Of a stretch of 64,000 nt of DNA, positions 42,926-52,675 are shown one piece after another (position 1 is the stretch's first letter; each line of letters begins with the position of its first letter). This DNA is from Bacteroidales bacterium. Its GTDB lineage: Bacteria > Bacteroidota > Bacteroidia > Bacteroidales > P3. Under the pieces are notes generated by a model, which was not told where the DNA came from, made no database searches, and saw only the letters and a list, made by a program, of their open reading frames with translations. The translations under genes were made by a program, and so were the position numbers. Location: positions 1 through 64,000 of the forward strand of contig JAFSYK010000044.1 in the NCBI GenBank assembly GCA_017449975.1, written 5' to 3'.

Positions 42926-44008
42926 ATGGCAAGAGAACTTCAACTGATGAAGGGCAACGAAGCTATTGCCCGCGCAATGATTGCCAGCGGTACGGACGGC
43001 TACTTCGGCTATCCTATCACTCCGCAGTCGGAAGTAATGGAAACCTTAATGGCCGAGAAACCGTGGGAGACCACTGGTATGACTGTTCTGCAGGCCGAGA
43101 GCGAGGTCGCCTCGATCAACATGGTTTACGGCGGTGCCGCCACCGGCAAGAAAGTCGCCACCTCGAGCTCCAGCCCCGGAATTTCGCTGATGCAGGAAGG
43201 CCTCACCTATCTGGCAGGTGCCGAAATCCCCTGCCTCATCGTCAACGTGATGCGCGGCGGCCCCGGTCTGGGTACCATCCAGCCTTCGCAGAGCGACTAT
43301 TTCCAGAGCACCAAGGGCGGTGGTCACGGTGACTACCAGCTCTACACCCTGGCTCCCGCCAGCGTGCAGGAGATGTACGACTTCGTGTTCGACGCCTGGG
43401 ACATCGCTTTCAAGTATCGCAACCCGGTTCTCATCCTCTCCGACGGTGCCATCGGACAGTGCATGGAAAAACTGTACACCCGTGACAATATGCCTCGCTG
43501 GACCGAGGAAGAGCGTCGCAAGAACGCTCCCTGGGGCACCTGGGGCAAACCCGCCAACCGCAACCACAACATCATCACCTCGCTCGAACTCGACTCCGCT
43601 CGTCAGGAGGTCTTCAACCTGAAGCTCCAGAAGAAATACGACGAGATGAAAGAGAAAGAGGTTCGCTACGAGATGCTGAACTGCGAAGACGCCGAGTACA
43701 TCATCGTGGCCTACGGTTCCAGCAGCCGTATCGCTATGAAGGCTATGCAGATGGCCCGCGAAAAGGGCATCAAGGTCGGCCTCTTCCGCCTCATCACCCT
43801 CTTCCCCTTCCCGACCAAACAGCTGGCCGAGGTGGCTGCTCACGTAAAGGGTATCCTCTGCGTCGAGATGAGCGCCGGTCAGATGATCGAGGATGTGAAG
43901 CTTGCCACCAAGTGCGGTGTCAAGACTGAGCATTTCGGTCGTTTCGGTGGCATCATCCCCACCCCCGGCGAGGTCCTGGAGGCTCTGGAAAACAAAATCA
44001 TTAAGTAA
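42926..44008 (+). CDS. vorB: 2-oxoacid:ferredoxin oxidoreductase alpha subunit (VorB/KorA type)
   Basis: A 360-residue subunit. It starts MKGNEAIARAMIASG and has FGYPITPQSEVMETL, an early QAESEVASINMVYGGAATG and a C-terminal half with EYIIVAYGSSSRIAMKAM and FPFPTKQLAEVA. It oxidatively decarboxylates a 2-oxoacid (2-oxoglutarate or branched-chain) to an acyl-CoA with reduction of ferredoxin. VorB and KorA types cannot be told apart here. Confidence 0.92.
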   Translation: MARELQLMKGNEAIARAMIASGTDGYFGYPITPQSEVMETLMAEKPWETTGMTVLQAESEVASINMVYGGAATGKKVATSSSSPGISLMQEGLTYLAGAEIPCLIVNVMRGGPGLGTIQPSQSDYFQSTKGGGHGDYQLYTLAPASVQEMYDFVFDAWDIAFKYRNPVLILSDGAIGQCMEKLYTRDNMPRWTEEERRKNAPWGTWGKPANRNHNIITSLELDSARQEVFNLKLQKKYDEMKEKEVRYEMLNCEDAEYIIVAYGSSSRIAMKAMQMAREKGIKVGLFRLITLFPFPTKQLAEVAAHVKGILCVEMSAGQMIEDVKLATKCGVKTEHFGRFGGIIPTPGEVLEALENKIIK

Positions 44009-44056
44009 CATCCGACAGGTCTGACTAGTCCGACTAGTCTGACACGTCTGACAAAA
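44008..44056. repeat. Period-9 spacer (gtctgacta / gtccgacta)
   Basis: Units of tctgactagtccgactag and tctgacacg separate the alpha and beta genes. The same units occur in frame in the transglutaminase gene. Confidence 0.88.
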
Positions 44057-44068
44057 CACAGAAAAACA

Positions 44069-44917
44069 ATGAATCAAGATATTGAAGCTCGCAAACAAGA
44101 GTTGCTGAAAGAGGGTTACGAGGAGGTTTACACCCGTACCAAGGTGCTCACCGACGCCGTCATGCACTACTGCCCCGGTTGCGGTCACGGCACCACCCAC
44201 CGTCTTGTCGCCGAAGTGATCGACGAGATCGGCATTCAGGACCAAGTCGTCGGCGTCTCGCCCGTGGGATGCTCCGTGTTGGCCTATAACTATTTCGACG
44301 TTGACTTCCAGGAGGCCGCCCACGGTCGTGCACCCGCAGTGGCTACCGCTGTCAAGCGTCTCAACCCCGACACCTTTGTGTTCACCTATCAGGGCGACGG
44401 CGACCTCGCCGCTATCGGTACCGCCGAGACCATCCATGCCGCCAACCGTGGCGAGAACATCACCATGATCTTCGTCAACAACGGTATCTACGGTATGACC
44501 GGTGGCCAGATGGCCCCCACCACGCTGGTCGGTATGAAGAGCGCCACCACGCCTTACGGCCGTCGCGTGGACCTCAACGGCTTCCCCCTCCGCATGACGG
44601 AGCTCCTCGCCACCCTGCCCGGCACCTACTACGTGACCCGTCAGAGCGTGCAGAACCCCGCCGCCGTGCGCAAGGCCAAAGCTGCTATCCGCAAGGCTTT
44701 CGAGAACCAGAAACTGAAAAAAGGTCTCAGCTTCGTCGAGATCCTCTCCAACTGCAACAGCGGCTGGAAGATGACCCCCGTGCAGGCCAACAAGTGGATG
44801 GAAGACAACATGATGCCCAACTATCCTATCGGCGACATCAAGGTCGACGGTAAGATTGCCGAAGGTATCGACGTCAACCGCCTGGTGCTGGATCACCCGT
44901 TAACTGTTCAGCAATAA
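44069..44917 (+). CDS. 2-oxoacid:ferredoxin oxidoreductase beta subunit (TPP-binding)
   Basis: A 282-residue subunit with the thiamine-pyrophosphate motif GDGDLAAIGTAET...NNGIYGMTGGQ (near 110-150) and the cysteine pair of CPGCGHGTTHR near residue 33. It forms the active site together with the alpha subunit. Confidence 0.94.
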   Translation: MNQDIEARKQELLKEGYEEVYTRTKVLTDAVMHYCPGCGHGTTHRLVAEVIDEIGIQDQVVGVSPVGCSVLAYNYFDVDFQEAAHGRAPAVATAVKRLNPDTFVFTYQGDGDLAAIGTAETIHAANRGENITMIFVNNGIYGMTGGQMAPTTLVGMKSATTPYGRRVDLNGFPLRMTELLATLPGTYYVTRQSVQNPAAVRKAKAAIRKAFENQKLKKGLSFVEILSNCNSGWKMTPVQANKWMEDNMMPNYPIGDIKVDGKIAEGIDVNRLVLDHPLTVQQ

Positions 44918-44972
44918 CTTATAAGTCCTATAAGGCCTATAAGTCCTATAGGTCCTATAAGTATCAAACAAT
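44917..44972. repeat. Period-9 spacer (tataagtcc)
   Basis: Five tandem tataagtcc-type units (cttataagtcctataaggcc and so on) separate the beta and gamma genes. Confidence 0.9.
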
Positions 44973-44987
44973 CAAATAAAGAAAACA

Positions 44988-45539
44988 ATGACTGAAGAAA
45001 TCATCATCGCCGGATTCGGAGGACAGGGTGTCCTCTCCATGGGCAAAATCCTTGCCTACTCCGGAGTCATGCAAGATAAAGAAGTCAGCTGGATGCCCAG
45101 CTACGGCCCCGAGATGCGCGGTGGCACCGCCAATGTGTCGGTCATCATCAGCGACGAGCGCATCAGCTCGCCCATCATCAACCAGTTCGACACGGCCATT
45201 ATCCTCAACCAGCAGTCGCTCGACAAGTTCGAGGCCAGCGTGAAGCCCGGCGGTCTGCTCATCTTTGACCCCAACGGCATCACCCACGAGCCCACCCGCA
45301 AGGATATCAACATCTACAAGATCGCCGCTACGGCCAAGGCCCAGGAGCTCGGCATCAGCAAGGTGTTCAACATGGTTGTCCTCGGCGGTTTCCTGAAGCT
45401 GAAACCCATCGTCGACAAGCAGTATATCCACGAAGGTCTCGAGCACTCGCTGCCCCAGCGCCACTGGAACCTCATTCCCCAGAACGAGGAAGCCATCGAG
45501 ATTGGCAAGGGTCTCATCGAGGCCGTCCAGGTTCTCTAA
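44988..45539 (+). CDS. 2-oxoacid:acceptor oxidoreductase gamma subunit
   Basis: A 183-residue subunit with the standard start IIIAGFGGQGVLSMGKILAY, the SYGPEMRGGTANVSVIISD block and QFDTAIILNQQSLDKF. It completes the four-subunit enzyme and ends at a strong hairpin terminator. Confidence 0.94.
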   Translation: MTEEIIIAGFGGQGVLSMGKILAYSGVMQDKEVSWMPSYGPEMRGGTANVSVIISDERISSPIINQFDTAIILNQQSLDKFEASVKPGGLLIFDPNGITHEPTRKDINIYKIAATAKAQELGISKVFNMVVLGGFLKLKPIVDKQYIHEGLEHSLPQRHWNLIPQNEEAIEIGKGLIEAVQVL

Positions 45540-45562
45540 TGCATTCGTCGAATGAATAGCAG

Positions 45563-45603
45563 ACAGGGTGGTGCGTTGCTCTGACGCACTACCCTGTTTT
45601 TAC
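45563..45603. terminator. Terminator of the 2-oxoacid oxidoreductase operon
   Basis: A 14-bp stem (ACAGGGTGGTGCGT with ACGCACTACCCTGT, one G-T pair) with a 7-nt loop and a T run. Confidence 0.9.
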
Positions 45604-45607
45604 TTTT

Positions 45608-46045
45608 ATGTCGCCGTCTCGTCACCGTCTGTCTGTCCTGTTGCCGCGCCTGTCGTTTGTGCTGGCGTGCGCCATCATCCTGCTGCATGTCGTCGTGCCC
45701 CATCACCACCACGACTGTGCGGAGGGCGTCGGACTGGTGTTCGAGAACGAGCTGGCATGTCATTGCCACGATGTGGGCGACGAGCCGGACGGCGATTCGG
45801 GTCGGTCGCACCACCCGCTGGATGGCTGCGGTCTGCAACATCTGTTGTCGCAACTGACGCTGGCGTCAGACGAGAAATGGGGCCACGCCTTGCTGGTCGC
45901 CTCGTTCTGTCTGCCCGCCGTCTTCGATGTCGTGGAGGATGGAGCGACCTATTGTGTGCGCATCCGTCCGTGCGGACCGCGTGTGACGCTGCCACCGGGC
46001 AGCCACGGGGCGCAGCCGCCGTTGCGCGCCCCTCCCGCTTGTTGA
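45608..46045 (+). CDS. Small His-rich protein (DUF6769-like), metal-efflux operon leader
   Basis: A 145-residue protein with one N-terminal hydrophobic segment (VLLPRLSFVLACAIILLHVVV) followed by PHHHHDC and further His/Cys residues (CHCHD, SHHPLDGCGLQH). Similar small proteins precede Cus-type efflux genes in Bacteroidales, which suggests a periplasmic metal-binding or sensing role. It starts five nt after the terminator T run. Function not proven. Confidence 0.72.
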   Translation: MSPSRHRLSVLLPRLSFVLACAIILLHVVVPHHHHDCAEGVGLVFENELACHCHDVGDEPDGDSGRSHHPLDGCGLQHLLSQLTLASDEKWGHALLVASFCLPAVFDVVEDGATYCVRIRPCGPRVTLPPGSHGAQPPLRAPPAC

Positions 46046-46140
46046 ATAGCATGAATCGGAATGCCGATGGCCACCCCTCCCACTCAAGGCGGCGGTGTGG
46101 CGTTGGCGTTGTTCAGTCTGTTATTTAACAAGTGTTCATT

Positions 46141-47649
46141 ATGTCTCAACGATTTTTTTCTTTCCTATTGGCGGGCGCCATGGTGTGCGCGCTTGCCGCT
46201 TGTCGCCATCATCACGACGAGCATGGGCATCACCACGATGCCGAGCATTATACCGCCTACACGGCCCACTACGAGCTGTATGCCGAGGCGGAACCCTTTA
46301 TCGTCGGTCAGGAGGCGTCGCTGCTGCTGCATCTGACGCGGCTGACCGATTTCAAGCCGGTGGGCGACGCCAATATCGCGGTGCTGGTCGACGGTAAGGC
46401 CGTCGACGCTCACGCCCACGCCGAGGAGACGCAGGGTCTCTACCACATTGCGCTGACGCCCCAGAAATCGGGCCACAGCCATCTGTCGCTGGTGGTCGGC
46501 CATCCCTACGCCACCGACACGGCGACGTTCCACCTCGATGTCTTCGCCTCGCATGAGGAGATGCACCACCACGAAGGACACCATCATCACCACAGCGAAG
46601 AGGAGCCCGCAGCCGACGGCATCACCTTCACCAAGGAGCAGAGCTGGCAGGTCGATTTTGCCACCGCTGTGGTGCGTCAGCAGCCCTTCGATGCCGTTAT
46701 CCGTACCACGGCACAGATATTGCCCTCACAGGGCGACGAACGCGTCGTGACGGCCAAATCGTCGGGCATCGTCGTGCTCTCCCAGCCCAACTGGGTTGAA
46801 GGGTCGGCGGTGCGCGCCGGACAGCCGCTCTGCACCATAGAGAGCGCCGATATGGCCGACAACAACATGGTGGTGCGCCTGCAGCAGGCCGCCGCGGCCT
46901 ACGAGGAGGCCAGTGCCACCTACGAGCGGCAGCAGAAGCTGGCCGAGGACCGCATCGTGTCGCAGACCGAGCTCGACCGCAGCCGTTCCCGCTACGAGGA
47001 GGCGAAGGCGCTCTACGAGAGTCTGCGCCGCAACAGCACCGGCCGCGGCACCCAGGCGGTGTCGCCGATGGGCGGCTTCATCCGTGAAATCAACGTCCGC
47101 AACGGCTCCTACGTCGAGGCGGGGCAGCCGCTGATGGTCATCTCGCAGAACCGCGACCTGATGGTGCGCGCCGAGGTGCCGCCGCGCTACTACCCCCAGC
47201 TGCATCACATCACGTCGGCCCATTTCGCCCTGGGCGACAGCGTCTACACGCTCGACGACCTGCAGGGTACGCTGGTGGGCTACGGCCACTCCACCGAGGC
47301 GGCGTCGACGCTGATACCGGTGACCTTCCGTGTGCGCAACAGCGCGGGATGGGTGCCGGGCACCTTCCTCACCGCCTACATCCTCACCGCCTCCGACAGC
47401 GAGGTACTGTCGGTGCCCAACAGCGGCATCGTCGAGGAGATGGGCAACCACTTCGTCTTTGTGCAGCAGACCCCCGAGCGGTTCGAGAAGCGGCTCGTTA
47501 CGCTGGGCGCCACCGACGGCCTCCGCACGGTGGTGGCGTCGGGTCTCCGCCCGGGAGAGCGCGTGGTGACCCGTGGCGCCGCCCTCGTCAAGATGGCGCA
47601 GGCCACGGCGACACTCGACCCCCACGCCGGACATGTGCACAGTCATTAA
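46141..47649 (+). CDS. CusB/CzcB-like RND periplasmic adaptor, His-rich
   Basis: A 502-residue lipoprotein (signal ending VCALAAC) with long His clusters (RHHHDEHGHHHDAEH near 25 and HEEMHHHEGHHHHH near 145). The adaptor fold follows: a DERVVTAKSSGIV barrel-sandwich part, helical hairpin YERQQKLAEDRIVSQTELDR and C-terminal RPGERVVTRGAALV. It links the inner-membrane pump to the outer-membrane channel. The His clusters point to Cu, Ag, Zn or Co handling. Start ATG at 46141. Confidence 0.92.
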   Translation: MSQRFFSFLLAGAMVCALAACRHHHDEHGHHHDAEHYTAYTAHYELYAEAEPFIVGQEASLLLHLTRLTDFKPVGDANIAVLVDGKAVDAHAHAEETQGLYHIALTPQKSGHSHLSLVVGHPYATDTATFHLDVFASHEEMHHHEGHHHHHSEEEPAADGITFTKEQSWQVDFATAVVRQQPFDAVIRTTAQILPSQGDERVVTAKSSGIVVLSQPNWVEGSAVRAGQPLCTIESADMADNNMVVRLQQAAAAYEEASATYERQQKLAEDRIVSQTELDRSRSRYEEAKALYESLRRNSTGRGTQAVSPMGGFIREINVRNGSYVEAGQPLMVISQNRDLMVRAEVPPRYYPQLHHITSAHFALGDSVYTLDDLQGTLVGYGHSTEAASTLIPVTFRVRNSAGWVPGTFLTAYILTASDSEVLSVPNSGIVEEMGNHFVFVQQTPERFEKRLVTLGATDGLRTVVASGLRPGERVVTRGAALVKMAQATATLDPHAGHVHSH

Positions 47650-47662
47650 AAACCGCCGCCCT

Positions 47663-48844
47663 ATGAAGAAATATCTTGTCACGCTGTCGCTGGCGGTGCT
47701 CGTCAGCGCGTCAGCCGCCGCACAACATCATTATCAGCAGGTGCTCGACACGCTGCAGCGTCGCAGCACCGCTTACCTGGCCATACAGAAGGAGAAGTCG
47801 GCACGACAGTCCGAGACAACGGCCACGCCGCTGCTGGCCGACCCCAGCGTCTCCTTCGACTACCTCTGGGCGTCGCGTACCGGCGAGGGCAACCGCTGGA
47901 GCGCCAGCCTCTCACAGGAGCTGCCGCTGCCGGGACGCTACAGCTCGATGCGCCGCATCCGCAGCCTGGCGGGCGACACCATCGAAGCGGGCTGGCTGCT
48001 GCAGCGGCAACGGTGGATGCTGGAGATACAGCACCTCTGTGCCGAAATCGTCTACGCCAATATGCAGCTGGCACACTACGACCACTGTGTCGGCATCGCC
48101 CGCCAGGTGGCCGACGCCATGTCGCGCCGCATGGAGCTGGGCGACTGTGGCATCATCGAATACAACCGCGCACAGCTGGAGCTGGTGGCGTTGCAGAACA
48201 GACAGCAGATGCTGCAGACACAGCGCGACAGCCGTCTGCAGCAGCTGCGCACCTATAACGACAACGTCGCCGTGACGGTCGCCGACACGCTGTTTCCGGC
48301 GGTCGTGCTGCCTGCCGACTTCTCGGCGTGGTACGACGAGGTGAGCCGTCAGGCTCCCGAACGTCGCATGGCGGCGATGCACACCGATCTGCACCACGAA
48401 CAGTACCGCCTTACCTGCAAGGAGTCGCTGCCGGCCCTGACGGCTGGCGTCGTGGCCGAATACGAGGCCGACTGCCTCTTCCGCGGCGTGGCACTGGGTG
48501 TCAATATACCGCTGTGGAACCGCCGCCGTCAGGTGAGCGGTGCCCGTCTGGCATGGCAGGCGTCGCAGCACGACGAGCAGCGCGTGCAAATGGAACTCTA
48601 CGGCCGTCTGAGCCGGCTCTACGCACAGGTACAGACCCTGTCCGACGAGGTGCAGCGGCTCGCCGCGCAATGCGAGCGGTACGACAGCGAGGCGTTGCTG
48701 CTCAAATCGTTCCTGGCGGGCGAGATACCGCTGGAGTCCTATCTGCGACAGGTGGAGTTCTTCCACGACACCGAGATGGCCGTCATCGACGCCCGCTACG
48801 CCCTAGAATGCGCCTGGTTGGAGCTGATGTCTGTCACACTATAG
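47663..48844 (+). CDS. TolC-family outer membrane channel (CusC-like)
   Basis: A 393-residue protein with a signal peptide (MKKYLVTLSLAVLVSASAAA) and two TolC-type halves; SYDYLWASR-like start, coiled-coil helices (QLAHYDHCVGIARQVADAM; VQTLSDEVQRLAAQ) and beta segments. It forms the outer-membrane exit for the adaptor and pump encoded around it. The open frame starts earlier, but MKKYL gives the signal peptide; start 13 nt after the adaptor stop. Confidence 0.88.
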   Translation: MKKYLVTLSLAVLVSASAAAQHHYQQVLDTLQRRSTAYLAIQKEKSARQSETTATPLLADPSVSFDYLWASRTGEGNRWSASLSQELPLPGRYSSMRRIRSLAGDTIEAGWLLQRQRWMLEIQHLCAEIVYANMQLAHYDHCVGIARQVADAMSRRMELGDCGIIEYNRAQLELVALQNRQQMLQTQRDSRLQQLRTYNDNVAVTVADTLFPAVVLPADFSAWYDEVSRQAPERRMAAMHTDLHHEQYRLTCKESLPALTAGVVAEYEADCLFRGVALGVNIPLWNRRRQVSGARLAWQASQHDEQRVQMELYGRLSRLYAQVQTLSDEVQRLAAQCERYDSEALLLKSFLAGEIPLESYLRQVEFFHDTEMAVIDARYALECAWLELMSVTL

Positions 48845-48988
48845 GTAATTTTGGAGTTATAATGGAAGTTAAAGTTGAAGTTAAAGTGGACGATACAACA
48901 CTAATATCATGCGCGAAGCGGTCATAACTTCCTGCCAGCAACGCTGGTATAGCTCCCGATATCACTCCCTTCAAAAAATACAGAAATC
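48845..48988. repeat. gaagttaaa spacer before the RND pump
   Basis: Units of gaagttaaagtt (48863-48888) lie in this gap; the rest holds no gene. The gap is long for an efflux operon. Confidence 0.65.
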
Positions 48989-51900
48989 ATGTTGAACAAA
49001 ATCATAAAATTCAGTCTCGACCACAAGCTCTTCATCCTCCTGGCAGCACTGCTGTTGATGGTGGCGGGCGTCTGGAGCGCGCGTCACACCGATGTCGATG
49101 TCTTCCCCGACCTGACGGCGCCCACGGTGGTCGTGATGACCGACGCCCACAACATGGCGCCCGAGGAGGTCGAGCGCCGCGTCACCTTCCCCATCGAGTC
49201 GGCCGTCAACGGCGCCACCCATGTGCGCCGTGTGCGCTCGGTGTCGCAACAGGGCTGCAGCTTTGTCTTCGTCGAATTCGACTGGGGCATGGACCCCTAC
49301 CTGGCACGCCAGATCGTGGGCGAGAAGATGAACACGCTGTCCGAGACGCTGCCGCCCGATGTGTCGCCCGTGCTGGCGCCACAGAGCAGCGTGATGGGCG
49401 AGATTATGTTTGTCTCCCTGCAGGTCGACACCACAGCGGCCGTCGACAACCCCACGTCGCAGCAGGCGCTCTACACGCTGGCCGACTGGGTGGTCAAACC
49501 CGCCGTGCTGGCCACCGGCGGCGTGTCGCAGGTGACGGTGATAGGCGGCGAGAGCCGCCAATATCAGGTGCTGGCCGACCCCGTCAGGATGCACGCCTAC
49601 GGCGTGACGATGCACGACCTCGAGGAGGTCTGCGGCGCGTTGGGCACCAATGCGTCGGCCGGCATGGTGCGCGACTACGGCAACGAGTATGCGCTGCGCG
49701 GCGTCACCCGCACCGCCGACCCCGAGGCGCTGGGACGCTCGCTGGTATGCTTCCGCGACGGCCATCCCGTCTGCCTGTCCGATGTGGCGGAGGTGGTGGT
49801 GGGCCATGCGGTGCGCATGGGCACCGCCTCGGTCAACGCACGGCCCGCCGTGCTGCTCTCCATCTCCAAGCAGCCCAACGTCAACACGCTGCGCGTCACC
49901 GAGGAGATCGACGCACAGCTGGAGTCGGTGCGCCACTCCTTCCCGGCCGATGTGCAGATGAACACCCACGTGTTCCGCCAGGCCGATTTCATCGCCTCGT
50001 CGGTGGGCAACGTGGGACGCGCGCTGCTCGAAGGAGCCCTCTTCGTCGTCGTGGTGCTGCTGCTCTTCCTGGGCAGCTTCCGCACCACACTCATCTCGAT
50101 GGTGGCCATACCGCTGTCGCTGCTCGGCACCCTGCTCTGCCTCTACCTGCTGGGCATGGAAATCAACACGATGACGCTGGGCGGCATGTGCATCGCCATC
50201 GGATCGCTGGTCGACGACGCCATCATCGATGTGGAGAATGTCTTCAAAGGGCTGCGCCGCAACCACCTGCTGCCACCCGACCAGCGACAGTCGGCCTACG
50301 CCGTCGTCTTCCGCGGCTCCACCGAGATACGCGGCTCCATCATCCACGCCACACTGATCATCATGCTCAGCTTCGTGCCGCTCTTCTTCCTTACAGGACT
50401 GGAGGGACGCATGCTCAAACCGTTGGGCGTGGCCTATCTGATATCGCTCTTCATGTCGCTGCTGGTGGCCATGACGGTCACGCCGCTGCTTTGCAAGCTC
50501 TTTCTGTCGGGCGACCGCTACCTCGACCGCCGCTCCCAGCCCATGGGACTGGTGCAGTGGCTCGAGCGGCACTACCGCACGGCGCTGACCTGGGTGCTGG
50601 GCCACAAACGGCCCGTACTCTACAGCACGCTGGCGCTGCTCTTCTTGGCACTGGGACTGCTCGCCACGATGGGTCGGGGCTTCCTGCCCGAGTTCAACGA
50701 GGGGTCGCTGACCATCGCCATGGTGGCGCAGCCCGGCGTGTCGCTCGACGAGAGCGACCATCTGGGACGGCTGGCTGAAGAGCAGCTGCTGGCGATACCA
50801 GAGGTGACGGCGACATCGCGCCGCACCGGCCGCGGCGACCTCGACGAGCATTCGCAGTCGACCAACGGCGCGGAGATCGATGTCAACTTCCAGCTCGACG
50901 GCCGCAGCAAAGAGGCGTTCCTCGCCGAGGTGCGCCAACGGCTGGCCATGGTGCCAGGCATCACGGTGTCGATAGGACAGCCGCTGGGTCACCGCATCGA
51001 GCACATGGTCAGCGGCACCCAAGCCGCCATCGCCATCAAGCTGTTCGGCGACGACCTGTCGCGGCTCTACCTCATCGGCAACCAAATCAAGCACGCCACG
51101 GCCGACATCGACGGTCTGGTCGATGTGGTGGTTGAACAGCAGACCGAGGTGCCGCAGATACAGGTGCGTGCCGACCGCGAGAAGCTGGCGCGCTACGGCC
51201 TCACCATCGCCGATTTCAACGAGGTGCTGTCGCTGGCCTTCCAGGGCGAGCCGCTGTGCAAGATATACGAAGGACAGTATGCCTTCGACCTGGTGCTGCG
51301 CCACCGTACCGTGGGCGAGTGCCCCACCATCGACGAGGTGCGTGACCTGCTGGTCAACACACCGCAGGGCAGCCTGGTGCCGCTCTCCGAGTTGGCCGAG
51401 GTGGTGTCGGCCGGTGGTCCCAACGCCATCTCGCGCGAGAACGTGCAGCGCAAGCTGGTGGTATCGGCCAACGTCAGCGGACGCGACGCGGTGAGCGTGG
51501 TCGACGATATCCGTCGTGTGGTCGACGCACAGGTGACGCTTCCCGAGGGCTACCGCATCGAATACGGTGGCCAGTTCGCCACCGCCAAGACGGCGTCGCG
51601 CACACTGCTGCTCACCTTCGTCGTCGTGCTGCTGCTCATCTATCTGCTGCTCTACACCGAGTTCAACCGCTGGTCGCTGGCGCTGATGGTGCTGCTCAAC
51701 CTGCCGCTGGCACTCATCGGCGGCGTGGTGGCCATCAAGCTGGGCGGCAACCTGCTCAGCATACCCGCCATCATCGGATTCATCACCCTCTTCGGCATCG
51801 CCACACGCAATGGCATCATTCTGATATCGAAATATCAGCGACTGCGTGACGAGACGCCGTCGTCCGCCGTGCGAGAGGTGGTGCTGCAGGGTTCCGTCGA

Positions 51901-52099
51901 CCGTCTCAACCCCATCATCATGACGGCGCTCACCACGGCGCTGTCGCTGATACCGATGGTGCTGGCTGCCGACAAGGCCGGCAACGAGATACAGGCCCCG
52001 ATGGCTGTCGTCGTGCTGGGCGGCCTCATCACCTCCACCCTCCTCAACATCTTCGTCGTCCCCGCCGTCTACGAATGGTACGCCCAAAAGAATGTGTGA
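48989..52099 (+). CDS. CusA/CzcA-type heavy-metal RND transporter
   Basis: A 1036-residue pump with 12 membrane helices in the RND layout: N-terminal helix, large periplasmic loop, SLVDDAIIDVENVF (TM4 proton-relay region), a second periplasmic loop with GGQFATAKTASRTLL, and LFGIATRNGIILISKYQRL near 940. It moves monovalent or divalent metal out of the periplasm or cytoplasm with proton influx. It completes the efflux operon. The antisense 1038-codon frame is spurious. Confidence 0.95.
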   Translation: MLNKIIKFSLDHKLFILLAALLLMVAGVWSARHTDVDVFPDLTAPTVVVMTDAHNMAPEEVERRVTFPIESAVNGATHVRRVRSVSQQGCSFVFVEFDWGMDPYLARQIVGEKMNTLSETLPPDVSPVLAPQSSVMGEIMFVSLQVDTTAAVDNPTSQQALYTLADWVVKPAVLATGGVSQVTVIGGESRQYQVLADPVRMHAYGVTMHDLEEVCGALGTNASAGMVRDYGNEYALRGVTRTADPEALGRSLVCFRDGHPVCLSDVAEVVVGHAVRMGTASVNARPAVLLSISKQPNVNTLRVTEEIDAQLESVRHSFPADVQMNTHVFRQADFIASSVGNVGRALLEGALFVVVVLLLFLGSFRTTLISMVAIPLSLLGTLLCLYLLGMEINTMTLGGMCIAIGSLVDDAIIDVENVFKGLRRNHLLPPDQRQSAYAVVFRGSTEIRGSIIHATLIIMLSFVPLFFLTGLEGRMLKPLGVAYLISLFMSLLVAMTVTPLLCKLFLSGDRYLDRRSQPMGLVQWLERHYRTALTWVLGHKRPVLYSTLALLFLALGLLATMGRGFLPEFNEGSLTIAMVAQPGVSLDESDHLGRLAEEQLLAIPEVTATSRRTGRGDLDEHSQSTNGAEIDVNFQLDGRSKEAFLAEVRQRLAMVPGITVSIGQPLGHRIEHMVSGTQAAIAIKLFGDDLSRLYLIGNQIKHATADIDGLVDVVVEQQTEVPQIQVRADREKLARYGLTIADFNEVLSLAFQGEPLCKIYEGQYAFDLVLRHRTVGECPTIDEVRDLLVNTPQGSLVPLSELAEVVSAGGPNAISRENVQRKLVVSANVSGRDAVSVVDDIRRVVDAQVTLPEGYRIEYGGQFATAKTASRTLLLTFVVVLLLIYLLLYTEFNRWSLALMVLLNLPLALIGGVVAIKLGGNLLSIPAIIGFITLFGIATRNGIILISKYQRLRDETPSSAVREVVLQGSVDRLNPIIMTALTTALSLIPMVLAADKAGNEIQAPMAVVVLGGLITSTLLNIFVVPAVYEWYAQKNV

Positions 52100-52172
52100 A
52101 TGTCCGATTAGACTAATTGGACCAATTAGACTAATTAGACCAATTAGACCAATTAGACCAATAATTTCTATT
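52100..52172. repeat. Period-9 spacer (ttagaccaa x6)
   Basis: Tandem units of attagaccaatt-type lie between the RND pump and NUDIX genes. One of the clearest 9-bp arrays in the window. Confidence 0.92.
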
Positions 52173-52201
52173 CTCTTCTAACCCTTAAACCCTTCCACCC
52201 C

Positions 52202-52675
52202 ATGAAACAAACCACCCTCTGTTATCTGCAAAGCAACGACTGTTACCTGATGTTGCACCGTGTCAAGAAAGCCAACGACGCCAGCCACGACAAATGGATT
52301 GGGGTAGGGGGGAAGTGCGAAGCCGACGAGAGTCCCGACGAGTGCATGCTGCGCGAGGTGTGGGAGGAGACCGGCCTGACGGTGCAGCAGTGGCGCTACC
52401 GTGGCATCGTCACCTTCATCTCCGACGTCTGGCCCTGCGAGTACATGCACCTCTTCACCGCCACGCAGTGGGAGGGCACCCTGACAGCCTGCGACGAGGG
52501 TGTTCTGCAGTGGGTGCCCATCGCGCAGCTGGAAGAGCTCAACCTCTGGGAGGGCGACAAAATTTTCCTGCGCCTGCTCCGCGATCCCGCCCAGCCCTTC
52601 TTCTCCCTCAAGCTGGTCTACCAAGGCGACGACCTCGTCTCCGCCAAGCTCGACGGAAAGAAACTTGCGCTCTGA
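52202..52675 (+). CDS. NUDIX hydrolase (MutT-like)
   Basis: A 157-residue hydrolase with the NUDIX box GGKCEADESPDECMLREVWE ending EETG, which fits G-x5-E-x7-REVxEExG. It probably removes pyrophosphate from 8-oxo-dGTP or similar nucleotides. The last codons contain the TTTG (-33) of the tRNA promoter. Confidence 0.92.
   Translation: MKQTTLCYLQSNDCYLMLHRVKKANDASHDKWIGVGGKCEADESPDECMLREVWEETGLTVQQWRYRGIVTFISDVWPCEYMHLFTATQWEGTLTACDEGVLQWVPIAQLEELNLWEGDKIFLRLLRDPAQPFFSLKLVYQGDDLVSAKLDGKKLAL

Noticed and set aside
48971-52087. 1038-codon open frame opposite the RND pump
   Set aside because: Antisense shadow of a GC-rich gene; composition is His/Gln/Arg-rich without domains, and the plus-strand pump is certain.
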